Assembly: GCF_004803815.1 (NCBI RefSeq)
Contig: NZ_CP012544.1
Span: forward strand, 434,001-498,000
Length of the DNA stretch: 64,000 nt
Reading direction: 5' to 3'
Origin: Campylobacter showae
Lineage (GTDB): Bacteria; Campylobacterota; Campylobacteria; Campylobacterales; Campylobacteraceae
Each line of letters starts with the position of its first letter. The stretch's first letter is position 1. The notes below the pieces were generated by a model. That model did no database searches. It saw nothing but the letters and a program-made list of their open reading frames with translations, and was not told where the DNA came from. The position numbers were made by a program, and so were the translations under genes. Below, piece after piece: positions 43,243 through 52,024 of the stretch.

Positions 43243-43535
43243 AGTCGCGAGGCTTAAATTTGGCGTCAAATTTGGAGAGCTTGCTAAATTTGACGCTTTT
43301 TTCTTTGTAAATTTGATTTAAAAACGCAAGTCGGTAGTTAAATTTGGCCCGAGATGCCGTAAAATTCGCTCGCTTTGCTAAATTTAGTTGTCGTCAAATT
43401 TGCAGCTTTTTAGGCGCAGTAGATAAGGCGCATAAATTTGACCTTATAATCTACCGCCGTCAAAATACGTGCAAATTTTACCAACTGCGCTCAAATTTGC
43501 ACGCCCGCTATTAAATTTGCACCCCAAATCCAAGC
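43243..43535. other. Intergenic region, diverged repeat of the 40942-41075 flank
   Basis: No gene seen. The first 140 bases align with the sequence after TPM copy 1 (shared stretches include CTTGCTAAATTTGACGCTTT and CCCGAGATGCCGTAAAATT). The rest is AAATTT-rich. Confidence 0.6.
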
Positions 43536-44939
43536 TCAAATCTCCCCTAAAATCTTTTTATAATTGCTAAAAATCGGCGAGTTCTCGCCAAAATACAAAC
43601 TCATCGCGCGCACATAGCGATCGAGCGGATTTTGGATGCGGTTTAGCGCGAGGCGCTCGCGAAACGGCAGGTCGTAGCTACTTAAAATTACGCTAAAAGG
43701 CACGGGAAAATCGGTGCCGAAAAGAATTTTGTCGTGGATTTGCGTTTGGGTTTTTAGATGCGGCAGGATGCGGGCCTTGTTTATGCAAAGCAGCGCCGAA
43801 ACATCGGCGTAAAGCCCGTCAAATTCGCGCAGCCAGCCAAGTAGCGTGAAGTAGTTTGCGCCGAATTTTTCGGGATCTCGCGAGAGTGCCGTGAAAGCGC
43901 CGTCGCTTGAGGCGCCCATGTGAGCGCAGACGATGCGGCAGCCAAGATTTAGCGGGGATTTTAGCTGCTCGATACTCTCAAGCGCCTTGTTTGACGCCAG
44001 CGAGTTTTCGTCGCCCACGTGGATAACAAGCGGCAGCCTAAGCTCGCTAAGTAGCCTAAAATAGGGCTCATAGCGCTTGTCGTTTAGATCCGTCTCCCAG
44101 TACGAGTGCAGTAGCTTGCCGCCCTTAAAACCCATTTTATGGTACTTTTCGATCAAATTTAGCGCGTCTTTGCGGTTTGGATTTACGCTAAAAAACGGCA
44201 CGACTTCGCTCGGATTTTGCTCGTAAAATGCAAAAACATCCTCGTTTGAGGCGCAGACGGTTTTGTCCTTGTGCACGAGATTTCCTCTCGCGTCAAATTT
44301 CGCATCGACGCCGAAAACCACGGACTTTTGGACAAAATTTGAGTTTTTAATCAGCCGCGCGAAGTTACTTTTGTAACCCTCAAAGCCGTTTTTTATAAGC
44401 TCGCGCCTGTTTATGTCAAATTTTTTAGCAAAAAATGCAAGCGCTAGTTTGTCGTAAAATCGGTCGAATTTCACATCCGCGCTAAGCAAATGCGAGTGGA
44501 TATCGACGGTTTTTATCTGCGTTAAATTTGAGCTTTGCAAGCCGCCAAATTCGCTCTCTATCGCGGCGATTTCGTTCAATTTACCCCGCGAAAACCCGCC
44601 CAAATTTGCTTCGCTTGCCGTCAAATTTACGCCCGCTTTGGCAAATTTATCTTTGGCGCAAATTTGACTCGCGTTTTGGCAAAACCTGAGCGTTTTTGGC
44701 GCGGCAGTCTTGCTCACTCTCAAATTTGAACTCAAATTTACTCGCGCGTTCTGCTCGGCTAAATTTGCGCGAGTTAATTTTGTCTCCGTTTTACGAGCCA
44801 AATTTAAGCCAAAGTTTGCGGCGTTTGCGCGGGCTGAGTTTGGCGTCATATTTGTCGCCGTTTTTCCGCCTCTCAAATTTACACCAAAACCAAAAGCCTC
44901 CAAACCCTCGCATGCATTATAAAAACCATTTCGAAACAT
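43536..44939 (-). CDS. Amidohydrolase-2 family metal hydrolase with a low-complexity N-terminal extension
   Basis: 467 residues. The catalytic TIM barrel spans about 148-467 with metal ligands HSH (VDIHSHLL), His in LVIHVGDE, His in IVCAHMGASS and Asp in LFGTDFPVP. Residues 1-147 have no known domain and are rich in Asn, Ala and Leu (repeated NL, AN, AR), because the DNA is dense in AAATTT words. A good promoter and AAGGAG before the ATG at 44939 support this start, so the extension is probably translated. Divergent from the MerR-type gene. Substrate unknown. Confidence 0.82.
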   Translation of the reverse strand: MFRNGFYNACEGLEAFGFGVNLRGGKTATNMTPNSARANAANFGLNLARKTETKLTRANLAEQNARVNLSSNLRVSKTAAPKTLRFCQNASQICAKDKFAKAGVNLTASEANLGGFSRGKLNEIAAIESEFGGLQSSNLTQIKTVDIHSHLLSADVKFDRFYDKLALAFFAKKFDINRRELIKNGFEGYKSNFARLIKNSNFVQKSVVFGVDAKFDARGNLVHKDKTVCASNEDVFAFYEQNPSEVVPFFSVNPNRKDALNLIEKYHKMGFKGGKLLHSYWETDLNDKRYEPYFRLLSELRLPLVIHVGDENSLASNKALESIEQLKSPLNLGCRIVCAHMGASSDGAFTALSRDPEKFGANYFTLLGWLREFDGLYADVSALLCINKARILPHLKTQTQIHDKILFGTDFPVPFSVILSSYDLPFRERLALNRIQNPLDRYVRAMSLYFGENSPIFSNYKKILGEI

Positions 44940-44966
44940 CGTTTCTCCTTTTTAAAATTTGGCGAA

Positions 44967-45012
44967 ATCATAGCCTAAATTTTAAAAAGTGTCAAGTGGT
45001 GCTTTACACTTT
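44967..45012. promoter_or_regulatory. Divergent promoter/operator between amidohydrolase and MerR-type gene
   Basis: Reverse strand: TTGACA (44990-44995), spacer 17, TATGAT (44967-44972), a strong promoter for the amidohydrolase. An inverted repeat AAAGTGT-N13-ACACTTT (44986-45012) overlaps its -35 and a TTTACA (45003-45008) usable as -35 for the forward gene. Confidence 0.65.
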
Positions 45013-45069
45013 ATGATTTTCTAAGCTAAATTTGCGTAAGATTTCGTCAAATTTAACGAAAGGAAAGAG

Positions 45070-45720
45070 ATGAGCTACAAGATGAGCGAGCTTTGCGAAC
45101 TATCGCAAACGCCCAAATCAACGATACTCTTTTACGTCAAGGAAGGGCTTTTGCCAGAGCCCGTGAAGGTAAAAGACAACGTCCATCAGTATGGCGAGGA
45201 TACGCTTTTGATGCTAAATTTCATCAAATACGTCCAGAGTAACTTCCACCTAAGCCTAAAGGAGGTCAAGGCGCTCACGCAGCAAAAGGGCTTTAGCTTT
45301 AAGCGTTGCTACGAGGCGCTTTTTGATTCGCTCGATACCTTTATGGGGTCAAATTTCGCCCAGACGCTAAGCGCCGAGCAGGCGTGCGAGAGGCTTGGTA
45401 TCAGCCAGGCTGAGCTGGATAAATTTATAAAAGACGGATTTATCTTTATGCGAGGCGGCAAGCTAACGGAAAAAGAGGTCGAGATCCTGCAAATCGTGCT
45501 AGAAACCCAAAAGAGCGAGCGCGGGCGGGAAATTTTACAGACCTACATAAATTTAGCCAAGCAAACGGCCAAAATCGAAGCCGAGTGCGCGCGCGAAATT
45601 TACGCGAAAGCAAAGGATAAAAACGCGGCTTTAAAGCTTGTTTTCGATAATATCTTGATCCTAAAACCGTATATCTTAAATTTTCACACATTCGATGCCT
45701 ACAAAAAGGAGAACAAATGA
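45070..45720 (+). CDS. MerR-family transcriptional regulator
   Basis: 216 residues. MerR winged helix at 1-75 (YKMSELCELSQTPKSTILFYVKEGLLPEP, YGEDTLLMLNFIKYVQS...LSLKEVKAL), then a second HTH-like segment (CERLGISQAELDKFIKDGFI) and a helical C-terminus. No metal-binding cysteine pattern is seen at the C-terminus. Its stop overlaps the aas start (ATGA), so it is cotranscribed with the lipid acylation gene and probably controls it; AAAGGAAAGAG provides the ribosome site. Confidence 0.88.
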   Translation: MSYKMSELCELSQTPKSTILFYVKEGLLPEPVKVKDNVHQYGEDTLLMLNFIKYVQSNFHLSLKEVKALTQQKGFSFKRCYEALFDSLDTFMGSNFAQTLSAEQACERLGISQAELDKFIKDGFIFMRGGKLTEKEVEILQIVLETQKSERGREILQTYINLAKQTAKIEAECAREIYAKAKDKNAALKLVFDNILILKPYILNFHTFDAYKKENK

Positions 45721-48700
45721 AAGGCGTTTTTTCAATTAGGGGCTTTTTGCCCTTTTTGATCGTTATGTTTATCAATGCGGTCGTGGATCTTGGCCACAAG
45801 ATCACGATCCAAAACATACTTTTTAAGAGCATCGAGGATGAAAATTTACAGATCATCCTGACCTCGCTCGTAAATTTGCTGATCTTGCTTCCCTACATCA
45901 TGCTTTTTAGCGTTTCGGGCTTTTTAAACGACAAATTTTCGCGCACCCGCATCACGAGATACGCGGCAGCGAGCGAAATTTTACTCACGCTTTTTATCAC
46001 TATAAGCTACCTTTGCGGCTGGTTTTACGTGGCGTTTGGCACGACGCTGCTGCTAGCGGTGCAAAGCGCGATCTATAGCCCCGCTAAATACGGACTAATC
46101 AAAAAAATCGTGGGCGGCGAGAAGCTGGGCGCTGCAAACGGTATCGTGCAGGCCTTTACTATCGTGGCGATTTTGCTTGGTTCGTTTGTTTTCTCGGCGA
46201 TTTTCGAGAGCTACGCCGCTACTAGCACGGATGCCGCAGAGATGATAAAATCGGTCTGGTTTATCGGCGCGATACTTTTCGTTTGCTCGGTAGCCGAGAC
46301 GATTTTTACGTTTAAGATTCCGTTTTTCGAGGCGACTGACGCAGGGCTGAAATTTGACGCGAAAAAGTACTTTAAACTAGACTACCTAAAAGAAAACACG
46401 AGGCACATTTTTAACAACAAAAACGCCTTTTTATGTACGCTTGGGCTTTCGGTTTTTTGGGCGGTGGCGCAGCTGGTTATCGCCGTTTTCCCGGCTCACT
46501 ACAAGGCTATGAGCGCGGATAACAATGTTATGATCGTGCAGGCGATTTTAGCCGTTAGCACCATCGGTCTGGTTGCGGGCTCTGCGCTAGCGGGCAGTTA
46601 CTCGAAAAATCACATCGAGATGGGCATCGTGCCTTTTGGGGCGCTTGGGCTTTTTGTTTCGCTACTTATGTTCGCGCAGGGTTCAAGTGCTGCGTTTATG
46701 ACGCTGGCGTCGTTTTTGTTCGGTTTTAGCGGCGGCATTTTCATCGTGCCGCTAAACGCAAATATCCAGTTTTTTACCTCCGAAGAGCAGATGGGCCGCA
46801 CGCTAGCGGGCAGTAACTTTATCCAAAACATCTTTATGGCGGCGTTTTTGCTGCTTGCGATGGCGTTTAGTATATTTGCCGTTAGTACGCCGGAGATTTT
46901 CGTCATTACGTCGTTTTGCGTGCTTATCTGCGCGCTGGCGACGATAAAATATCTGCCGCATCTTTTTGCGCGTTTGCTTATCATGCCGTTTTTTAGGATC
47001 GGCTATACGATCAACGTCGACGGCGTCGAAAATATCCCGCAAAAAGGTGGCGTGTTGCTGCTTGGCAACCACATGAGCTGGATAGACTGGGCGGTGCTGC
47101 AGATGGCATCTCCGCGTCCGATCAGATTTGCTATGCATAAGAGTTTTTATGAAATTTGGTACCTAAAATGGCTGTTAAATTTATTTGACGTGATCCCAAT
47201 TGGCGCGGGAGCCAGCAAAAGCGCGCTAGAAAAGATCCGCGAGTGCCTGGATGCCGGCGACGTGGTGGCGCTGTTTCCTGAGGGTCATATCAGCTATAAC
47301 GGCCAGATAGACGAGTTCCAGCACGGTTACGAGATAGCCGCAAGCGATACGAACTCCGTCATCGTGCCGTTTTATCTGCGGGGTCTTTGGGGCTCTAGCT
47401 TCTCGCGCGCTCAAAAATACTACCAAAAAATCAGCCGCAAAATAGACGGCAAGCGCGCTATCAGGGTGAGCTTCGGCGCGCCTTTGGCGCCTGAGACCAA
47501 AGCTCCGCAGGTGCGCGAAAAAGTGGTCGAGCTGTCGTTTTTTAGCTGGGCGGAGTATCTAAAAACTCTAGAGCCTATGCAGTTTAGCTGGCTAAAACAC
47601 GCTAAAGCGGATCTGTTTAAACGCTCGATGGTAGATAGCACGGGTGCTGATCTAAACAATCTCAAGGTTATCGCGACGGTGCTTGTGTTTTTGTCTAAAT
47701 TTAAATTCTCGTTTTTAAAAGAGCGAAACGTCGGCGTGATACTGCCGTCCTCGGTGATGGGTAGCATTATAAATTTGATGCTATTTATCAGAGGCAAAAT
47801 AAGCGTAAATCTAAACTACACGCTTAGCGAGCAAAATTTGATCGGCTGCGCGGACAAGGCGGGGCTAAGAAGCATAATCACCTCTCGCCAGTTTATAGCC
47901 AAGCTAAAGGCACGCGGCTTTGAGCTGGAAGAGTCGCTAAAAGGCAGGCTCATCTATCTCGAAGACGTCGCGCAAGGCATAAGCAAGGCTGATAAAATTT
48001 GCGCGATGCTAAAGGCGATTTTGATGCCGCGCTGGCTGCTTGAGCTTATTTATTTTCGCGACGTTCGCATCGACGACGATGCTACGATACTCTTTAGCAG
48101 CGGCAGCGAAGGCACGCCAAAGGGCATCGTGCTAACGCATAAAAACATAATGGCTAACATCAAGCAAATTTCAGAGATCGTAAATACGGACGGCAACGAC
48201 GTTATCTTAGCGTCGCTACCGATATTTCACTCATTCGGGCTTACCGCGGCTACCTTTTTCCCGCTTAGCGAAGGTATCGCCTCCGCTCACGTGCCTGATC
48301 CCACGGACGCCTTTGCCGTGGGCAAGATGGTTGCTAAATACCACGCGACGATAATGTTTGGCACGTCGACGTTTTTTAGGCTCTACACCAAAAACAAAAA
48401 GCTAAATCCGCTGATGTTTTCTACGATCCGCTACGCGATAGCGGGCGCAGAGAAGCTAAACGCAGCCGTTAAGCGCGAGTTTAAGATGAAATTTGGCGTC
48501 GAAATTTACGAAGGCTACGGCACGACCGAGACCTCGCCCGTTGTCAGCGTAAATACCGCAAACGTGCTAGAGCCCGAGTTCTTTAAAGAGCTTGTTTTCT
48601 CAAAAGAGGGCAGTGTAGGCCTACCGACGGCCGGCACGATAATAAGAATCTGCGATCCAACGAGCCTAGCAAAGCTAGAAAACGGGCAGGCGGGCCTCAT

Positions 48701-49199
48701 ACTAATCGGCGGCCATCAGGTAATGAAGGGCTACTATCTGGATGAGGAGCGCACGAAAGAGGCGATCGTCGAGCTAGACGGCGTGCGCTACTATAATAGC
48801 GGCGACATCGGCTTTTTGGATGAGGCGGGCTTCTTAACTATCACCGATAGGCTCTCGCGCTTTGCCAAAATCGGCGGCGAGATGATAAGCCTGGGCGCGG
48901 TCGAGGCCCAAATTTCAGCCGTGCTGGGTGATGAGGCGACCTTTGTCTGCACCAACGTCGCCGACGAGAAAAAGGGCGAGCAAGTCGTAATGCTCTTTAG
49001 CGGCGAGATAAGCGAGGAGGAGCTAGTCGCGCGCATCAGAGCTTCTGCGATACCATCTATCATGCAGCCTTCAAAGATTTACAAAGTAGAGGCCGTACCG
49101 GTGCTGGGAACGGGCAAAGTGGACTTTAAATCAAGCAAAAAGCTAGCGGCCCAGTTGGTCGCCGGCGAGGGAAATTTGGGTGCGGCGGAGGAAGCTTAA
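45717..49199 (+). CDS. aas: Lysophospholipid transporter / acyltransferase / acyl-ACP synthetase fusion (Aas-type)
   Basis: 1160 residues in three parts: an MFS domain of the LplT type (about 1-420, twelve TM helices), a PlsC acyltransferase (about 425-620; HX4D seen in NHMSWIDWAV, and FPEGHISYNG), and an AMP-binding acyl-ACP synthetase (about 640-1150; SSGSEGTPKGIVLTH, GYGTTETSPVV, YYNSGDIGFLDEAGFL). Together they would import lysophospholipids and re-acylate them at the inner membrane. In E. coli lplT and aas are separate genes; the full fusion is known elsewhere. It overlaps merR by four bases. Confidence 0.93.
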   Translation: MKGVFSIRGFLPFLIVMFINAVVDLGHKITIQNILFKSIEDENLQIILTSLVNLLILLPYIMLFSVSGFLNDKFSRTRITRYAAASEILLTLFITISYLCGWFYVAFGTTLLLAVQSAIYSPAKYGLIKKIVGGEKLGAANGIVQAFTIVAILLGSFVFSAIFESYAATSTDAAEMIKSVWFIGAILFVCSVAETIFTFKIPFFEATDAGLKFDAKKYFKLDYLKENTRHIFNNKNAFLCTLGLSVFWAVAQLVIAVFPAHYKAMSADNNVMIVQAILAVSTIGLVAGSALAGSYSKNHIEMGIVPFGALGLFVSLLMFAQGSSAAFMTLASFLFGFSGGIFIVPLNANIQFFTSEEQMGRTLAGSNFIQNIFMAAFLLLAMAFSIFAVSTPEIFVITSFCVLICALATIKYLPHLFARLLIMPFFRIGYTINVDGVENIPQKGGVLLLGNHMSWIDWAVLQMASPRPIRFAMHKSFYEIWYLKWLLNLFDVIPIGAGASKSALEKIRECLDAGDVVALFPEGHISYNGQIDEFQHGYEIAASDTNSVIVPFYLRGLWGSSFSRAQKYYQKISRKIDGKRAIRVSFGAPLAPETKAPQVREKVVELSFFSWAEYLKTLEPMQFSWLKHAKADLFKRSMVDSTGADLNNLKVIATVLVFLSKFKFSFLKERNVGVILPSSVMGSIINLMLFIRGKISVNLNYTLSEQNLIGCADKAGLRSIITSRQFIAKLKARGFELEESLKGRLIYLEDVAQGISKADKICAMLKAILMPRWLLELIYFRDVRIDDDATILFSSGSEGTPKGIVLTHKNIMANIKQISEIVNTDGNDVILASLPIFHSFGLTAATFFPLSEGIASAHVPDPTDAFAVGKMVAKYHATIMFGTSTFFRLYTKNKKLNPLMFSTIRYAIAGAEKLNAAVKREFKMKFGVEIYEGYGTTETSPVVSVNTANVLEPEFFKELVFSKEGSVGLPTAGTIIRICDPTSLAKLENGQAGLILIGGHQVMKGYYLDEERTKEAIVELDGVRYYNSGDIGFLDEAGFLTITDRLSRFAKIGGEMISLGAVEAQISAVLGDEATFVCTNVADEKKGEQVVMLFSGEISEEELVARIRASAIPSIMQPSKIYKVEAVPVLGTGKVDFKSSKKLAAQLVAGEGNLGAAEEA

Positions 49200-49213
49200 A
49201 TTTATGCTATGAG

Positions 49214-49248
49214 AGGCAAATTTGGCGACTAGGTCGTCAAATTTGCCT
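49214..49248 (+). terminator. Long hairpin after aas
   Basis: 16-bp stem AGGCAAATTTGGCGAC / GTCGTCAAATTTGCCT (one G-T pair), 3-base loop, 15 bases after the aas stop. It acts as a terminator; the T run is weak. Confidence 0.7.
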
Positions 49249-49370
49249 ATCGTCTAAGCTCCGGCAAAAGACCCCTGTAAGATTAAATTTTAAAACAGCG
49301 ATACCCGCTTATAAACACCTAAGTTTAATCACAATATAATCGTAATGAAAATAAAACAACAAGGCAAATT

Positions 49371-50150
49371 TTGAACTTAAATTTAAAACAAAAACTCTTC
49401 GGTAACAAACTTAAAAAGATAGTTTGGTCGGTCGTACTTTTTACGGCGATACTTTGCGCCGCATTTATCCGCATCGTGCCAGATTTTTCCACTTCGCGAG
49501 GCTTTGTGATAGTTTCTCTCTCCGACTACGACAAATACAAGCAAGGATACTGCCTAAAAGAGGACAGAATTTTACCCAAAGAGGAGTTGTATAAAAGAGT
49601 AGCAGGGGCATATTTGGACTATGATGTAAAGCTATATTGGATGATCGATGCTTATAGGTTGAAAACCTTCGGTAGTCTTTGGTCCAGTAGATACGAGGTT
49701 GCATACTATGAACTAGAAAATATAAACTTATCGAATTGTTTTGAAGTATTAGAAAAATATTATCAAGAGGGGAAAACGACCGAGCAGATACTGATGAAAG
49801 AATTAAAAGCTAAAAAAACCGATCCGAAGAAATATTTAAAAATAAATTTGAAAGATACGAGCGTTGGATTTGACAGACCGATAGTTATGGTTGACGGTGG
49901 CGAGAAAACTGTTACAGGCACTTTGTTCCTTGATAAATTTGCTATATTTAACGGCAATTATATGCAATTTAACCATTCGGAGTATATTTATGACACGAGA
50001 GAAAATTTTATTATCGTGAAGAAATACTATAAAGAGAGAAAAAATGCCGTAGTCGGTATCGGAAAAGGTTTTAAATTTGATAACTGCGGTAATATAAATT
50101 ATCCGCTGGAAGAAAATTATTTGGGCGGTAGAGATATAGAGATGCGCTAA
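49371..50150 (+). CDS. Membrane-anchored protein of unknown function
   Basis: 259 residues starting at TTG. A membrane anchor (KIVWSVVLFTAILCAAFIRIV, listed in parts: VVLFTAILCAAFIRI) is followed by a charged, Lys/Tyr-rich extracytoplasmic region. Only two cysteines occur in it close enough to pair. No family is recognised. The gene is more AT-rich than its neighbours. A fragment resembling its 5' end lies at 50352-50460, so it may have been duplicated. Confidence 0.6.
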   Translation: MNLNLKQKLFGNKLKKIVWSVVLFTAILCAAFIRIVPDFSTSRGFVIVSLSDYDKYKQGYCLKEDRILPKEELYKRVAGAYLDYDVKLYWMIDAYRLKTFGSLWSSRYEVAYYELENINLSNCFEVLEKYYQEGKTTEQILMKELKAKKTDPKKYLKINLKDTSVGFDRPIVMVDGGEKTVTGTLFLDKFAIFNGNYMQFNHSEYIYDTRENFIIVKKYYKERKNAVVGIGKGFKFDNCGNINYPLEENYLGGRDIEMR

Positions 50151-50534
50151 AAGTTTTATATAATTTTCATTGAAAATTTTAAAATAAAAAAATCAATACA
50201 AAAGATAAACAATGGCTGTATTTAATCTAAATTTAAACGGCAACTATTCAAAACAGTTGCTAAGCTACTATATATGAAGTCAAGATACCCAGCCGCCGGT
50301 CGGTAAAGTAGCGTCCTAAATAAATATATCACCGCGATAAAATAAAAGGCGAATTTTGAACTTAAATCTAATACGCCTCGTAACGATGATAAATTTTGGT
50401 TTTTAGCGGTTATGGATAGCATAGAAAATAGCGTCGTTTCATCGCGGTTTATCCGCATCGGCGGTCAAATTTGCTTAATAAAACGACTAACTAGCCTGCC
50501 TAAACGCCAAACGACTACCGCAGACTAGCTAAAT
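50151..50534. other. Intergenic region with a degenerate fragment of the preceding gene's 5' end
   Basis: No intact gene. AAGGCGAATTTTGAACTTAA near 50347-50366 repeats the start region of the gene at 49371 (AAGGCAAATTTTGAACTTAA), reads MNLNLIR... and soon meets a stop. TTTATCCGCATCG further on (near 50450) again matches that gene's FIRI codons. It looks like the remains of a paralogue. Confidence 0.5.
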
Positions 50535-51362
50535 TTACACCAAATCCCTGCTGCTAAAGATAAAATACCCTCCAACAAGCATAATAGCGCCCAAAATCAG
50601 CGGGTAACAAATCGAGTAAAGCACGAAGCCAAATACGCTAAAGTTATTTAGCACGAAATTTGACGCCACGCCGATAACGGCTAAATTTGGATCAAATAGG
50701 CTAATCGCCGCGATCCTAAAGACTTCGATAGGGTTAATGAGTGCGATAAAAAAGATGATATCCTCGCGCACGTTACTCTTCATCAAAAAGCCCATCAGCG
50801 CGAGATCCAAAAACGCTAGCAAGATAAGCCAGAGCAAAAACGCGACGCCTTGACCCATTTCTTGATTTTTGATCATTGAGGAGATGAGAAATCCAAACGA
50901 CAAAAATACGAAGCTAAGTGCGAAAAGTAAGACAGTGTAGAGGCTTAGGATATCCCACGGGATTTCTATTTTTTTAACTAGACCGGCAGCCACGGCTAAA
51001 ACGAAAGAGAGCAAAAGCGGCACGAAAATGACGAAAATGCGCCCCAAAGCCTTGCCGAAATAGTATTCGCCCAGGCTAACGGGAAAGCTAAGCATATACT
51101 CAAGCAGGTTCGTATCGCGGTCGGCGCTGATACTGCGCACGGTCGAGATGAGGATAAAAATGGGCACGATAACGATGCAAATTTGGATAAAAAGCAGCAA
51201 AAGCCGCGTAAGCCCGCTAAAGCCCAGCACCCGCGAGTCCGTCACGCCGCTAAAGATAAAAGTAACGATAAGCCCCATAAAAACTAGCATATAGATGAGA
51301 AACCAGCGCGAGCGTAGCGACTCGGCGACGTCTAGTTTGGCGATGAGTAGCAAGTTACGCAT
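50535..51362 (-). CDS. nosY: Nos ABC transporter permease
   Basis: 275 residues with about six TM helices and the NosY pattern (NLLLIAKLDVAESLRSRWF at the start, VRSISADRDTNLLEYMLSFP, SLGEYYFGKALGR). It works with NosF in maturation of the NosZ copper-sulfide centre. It overlaps nosF by eight bases and is the last gene of the cluster; the nosL gene that follows in Wolinella is not here. Confidence 0.92.
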   Translation of the reverse strand: MRNLLLIAKLDVAESLRSRWFLIYMLVFMGLIVTFIFSGVTDSRVLGFSGLTRLLLLFIQICIVIVPIFILISTVRSISADRDTNLLEYMLSFPVSLGEYYFGKALGRIFVIFVPLLLSFVLAVAAGLVKKIEIPWDILSLYTVLLFALSFVFLSFGFLISSMIKNQEMGQGVAFLLWLILLAFLDLALMGFLMKSNVREDIIFFIALINPIEVFRIAAISLFDPNLAVIGVASNFVLNNFSVFGFVLYSICYPLILGAIMLVGGYFIFSSRDLV

Positions 51363-52014
51363 GCGCGCCTCCTTGAGAGATTAGCTCGTCTTTTATGATC
51401 TGCCCCAGATCCATCTCGACGTAGCGGTTTGATATGCCCTGCACCTCATCAAGCCTGTGCGAGATGAAAACCAGCGTCTTTTCGCACGCAAACTCGCCTA
51501 GCAAGTCCATAAAATTTCGCCTGGCTTTGGGGTCTAAATTTGCCGTTGGCTCATCAAACATCATAGCTTCGGTATCTTTAGCAAAGGCGATTGCGATTAG
51601 CATTTTTTGCTTCATACCGCCTGAGAGTTTATAAAAGGGCTTGTGAAAATTTCCTTTTAGATCAAGCTCCATTTTCTCGCAAAATTTTTCTATGTTTTCC
51701 TGAGCGACGTTTGAACTTTTGCAGACGAACTCGCAAAGCTCTTTTAGGTTAAATTTGAGCGGCGGCGGCGTTTGCGGGACGAAAGATATCACGCTAAGGG
51801 CTTCTTTGCGCGCGGTAAATGGGTCAAAGCCGTTTACTCGCACCTCGCCGCTGTTTGGCTTAAATTCGCCAAGTATTATGCGCATCAGCGAGCTTTTGCC
51901 GGCGCCGTTTTGCCCGAGCACGACCGTTTTTTGCCCCTTTTTTATGCTTAAATTTACGTTTTGCAGTATCTTTTGCGAGCCAAAAGCCTTGGTGATGTCT
52001 TTTAAGATTATCAA
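51355..52014 (-). CDS. nosF: Nos ABC transporter ATPase
   Basis: 219 residues. Walker A GQNGAGKSSL, signature LSGGMKQKML, Walker B AMMFDEPTANLD, H-loop ISHRLDE. It energises NosY for sulfur-related supply to NosZ in the periplasm. Compact ATPase without extra domain; starts ten bases after nosH. Confidence 0.94.
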   Translation of the reverse strand: MIILKDITKAFGSQKILQNVNLSIKKGQKTVVLGQNGAGKSSLMRIILGEFKPNSGEVRVNGFDPFTARKEALSVISFVPQTPPPLKFNLKELCEFVCKSSNVAQENIEKFCEKMELDLKGNFHKPFYKLSGGMKQKMLIAIAFAKDTEAMMFDEPTANLDPKARRNFMDLLGEFACEKTLVFISHRLDEVQGISNRYVEMDLGQIIKDELISQGGAHA

Positions 52015-52024
52015 ATTTATCCTT

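Noticed and set aside
45717-49199. Novel gene fusion in the 1160-residue lipid protein
   Set aside because: LplT-PlsC-acyl-ACP synthetase fusions are already known, so it is annotated but not claimed as new.
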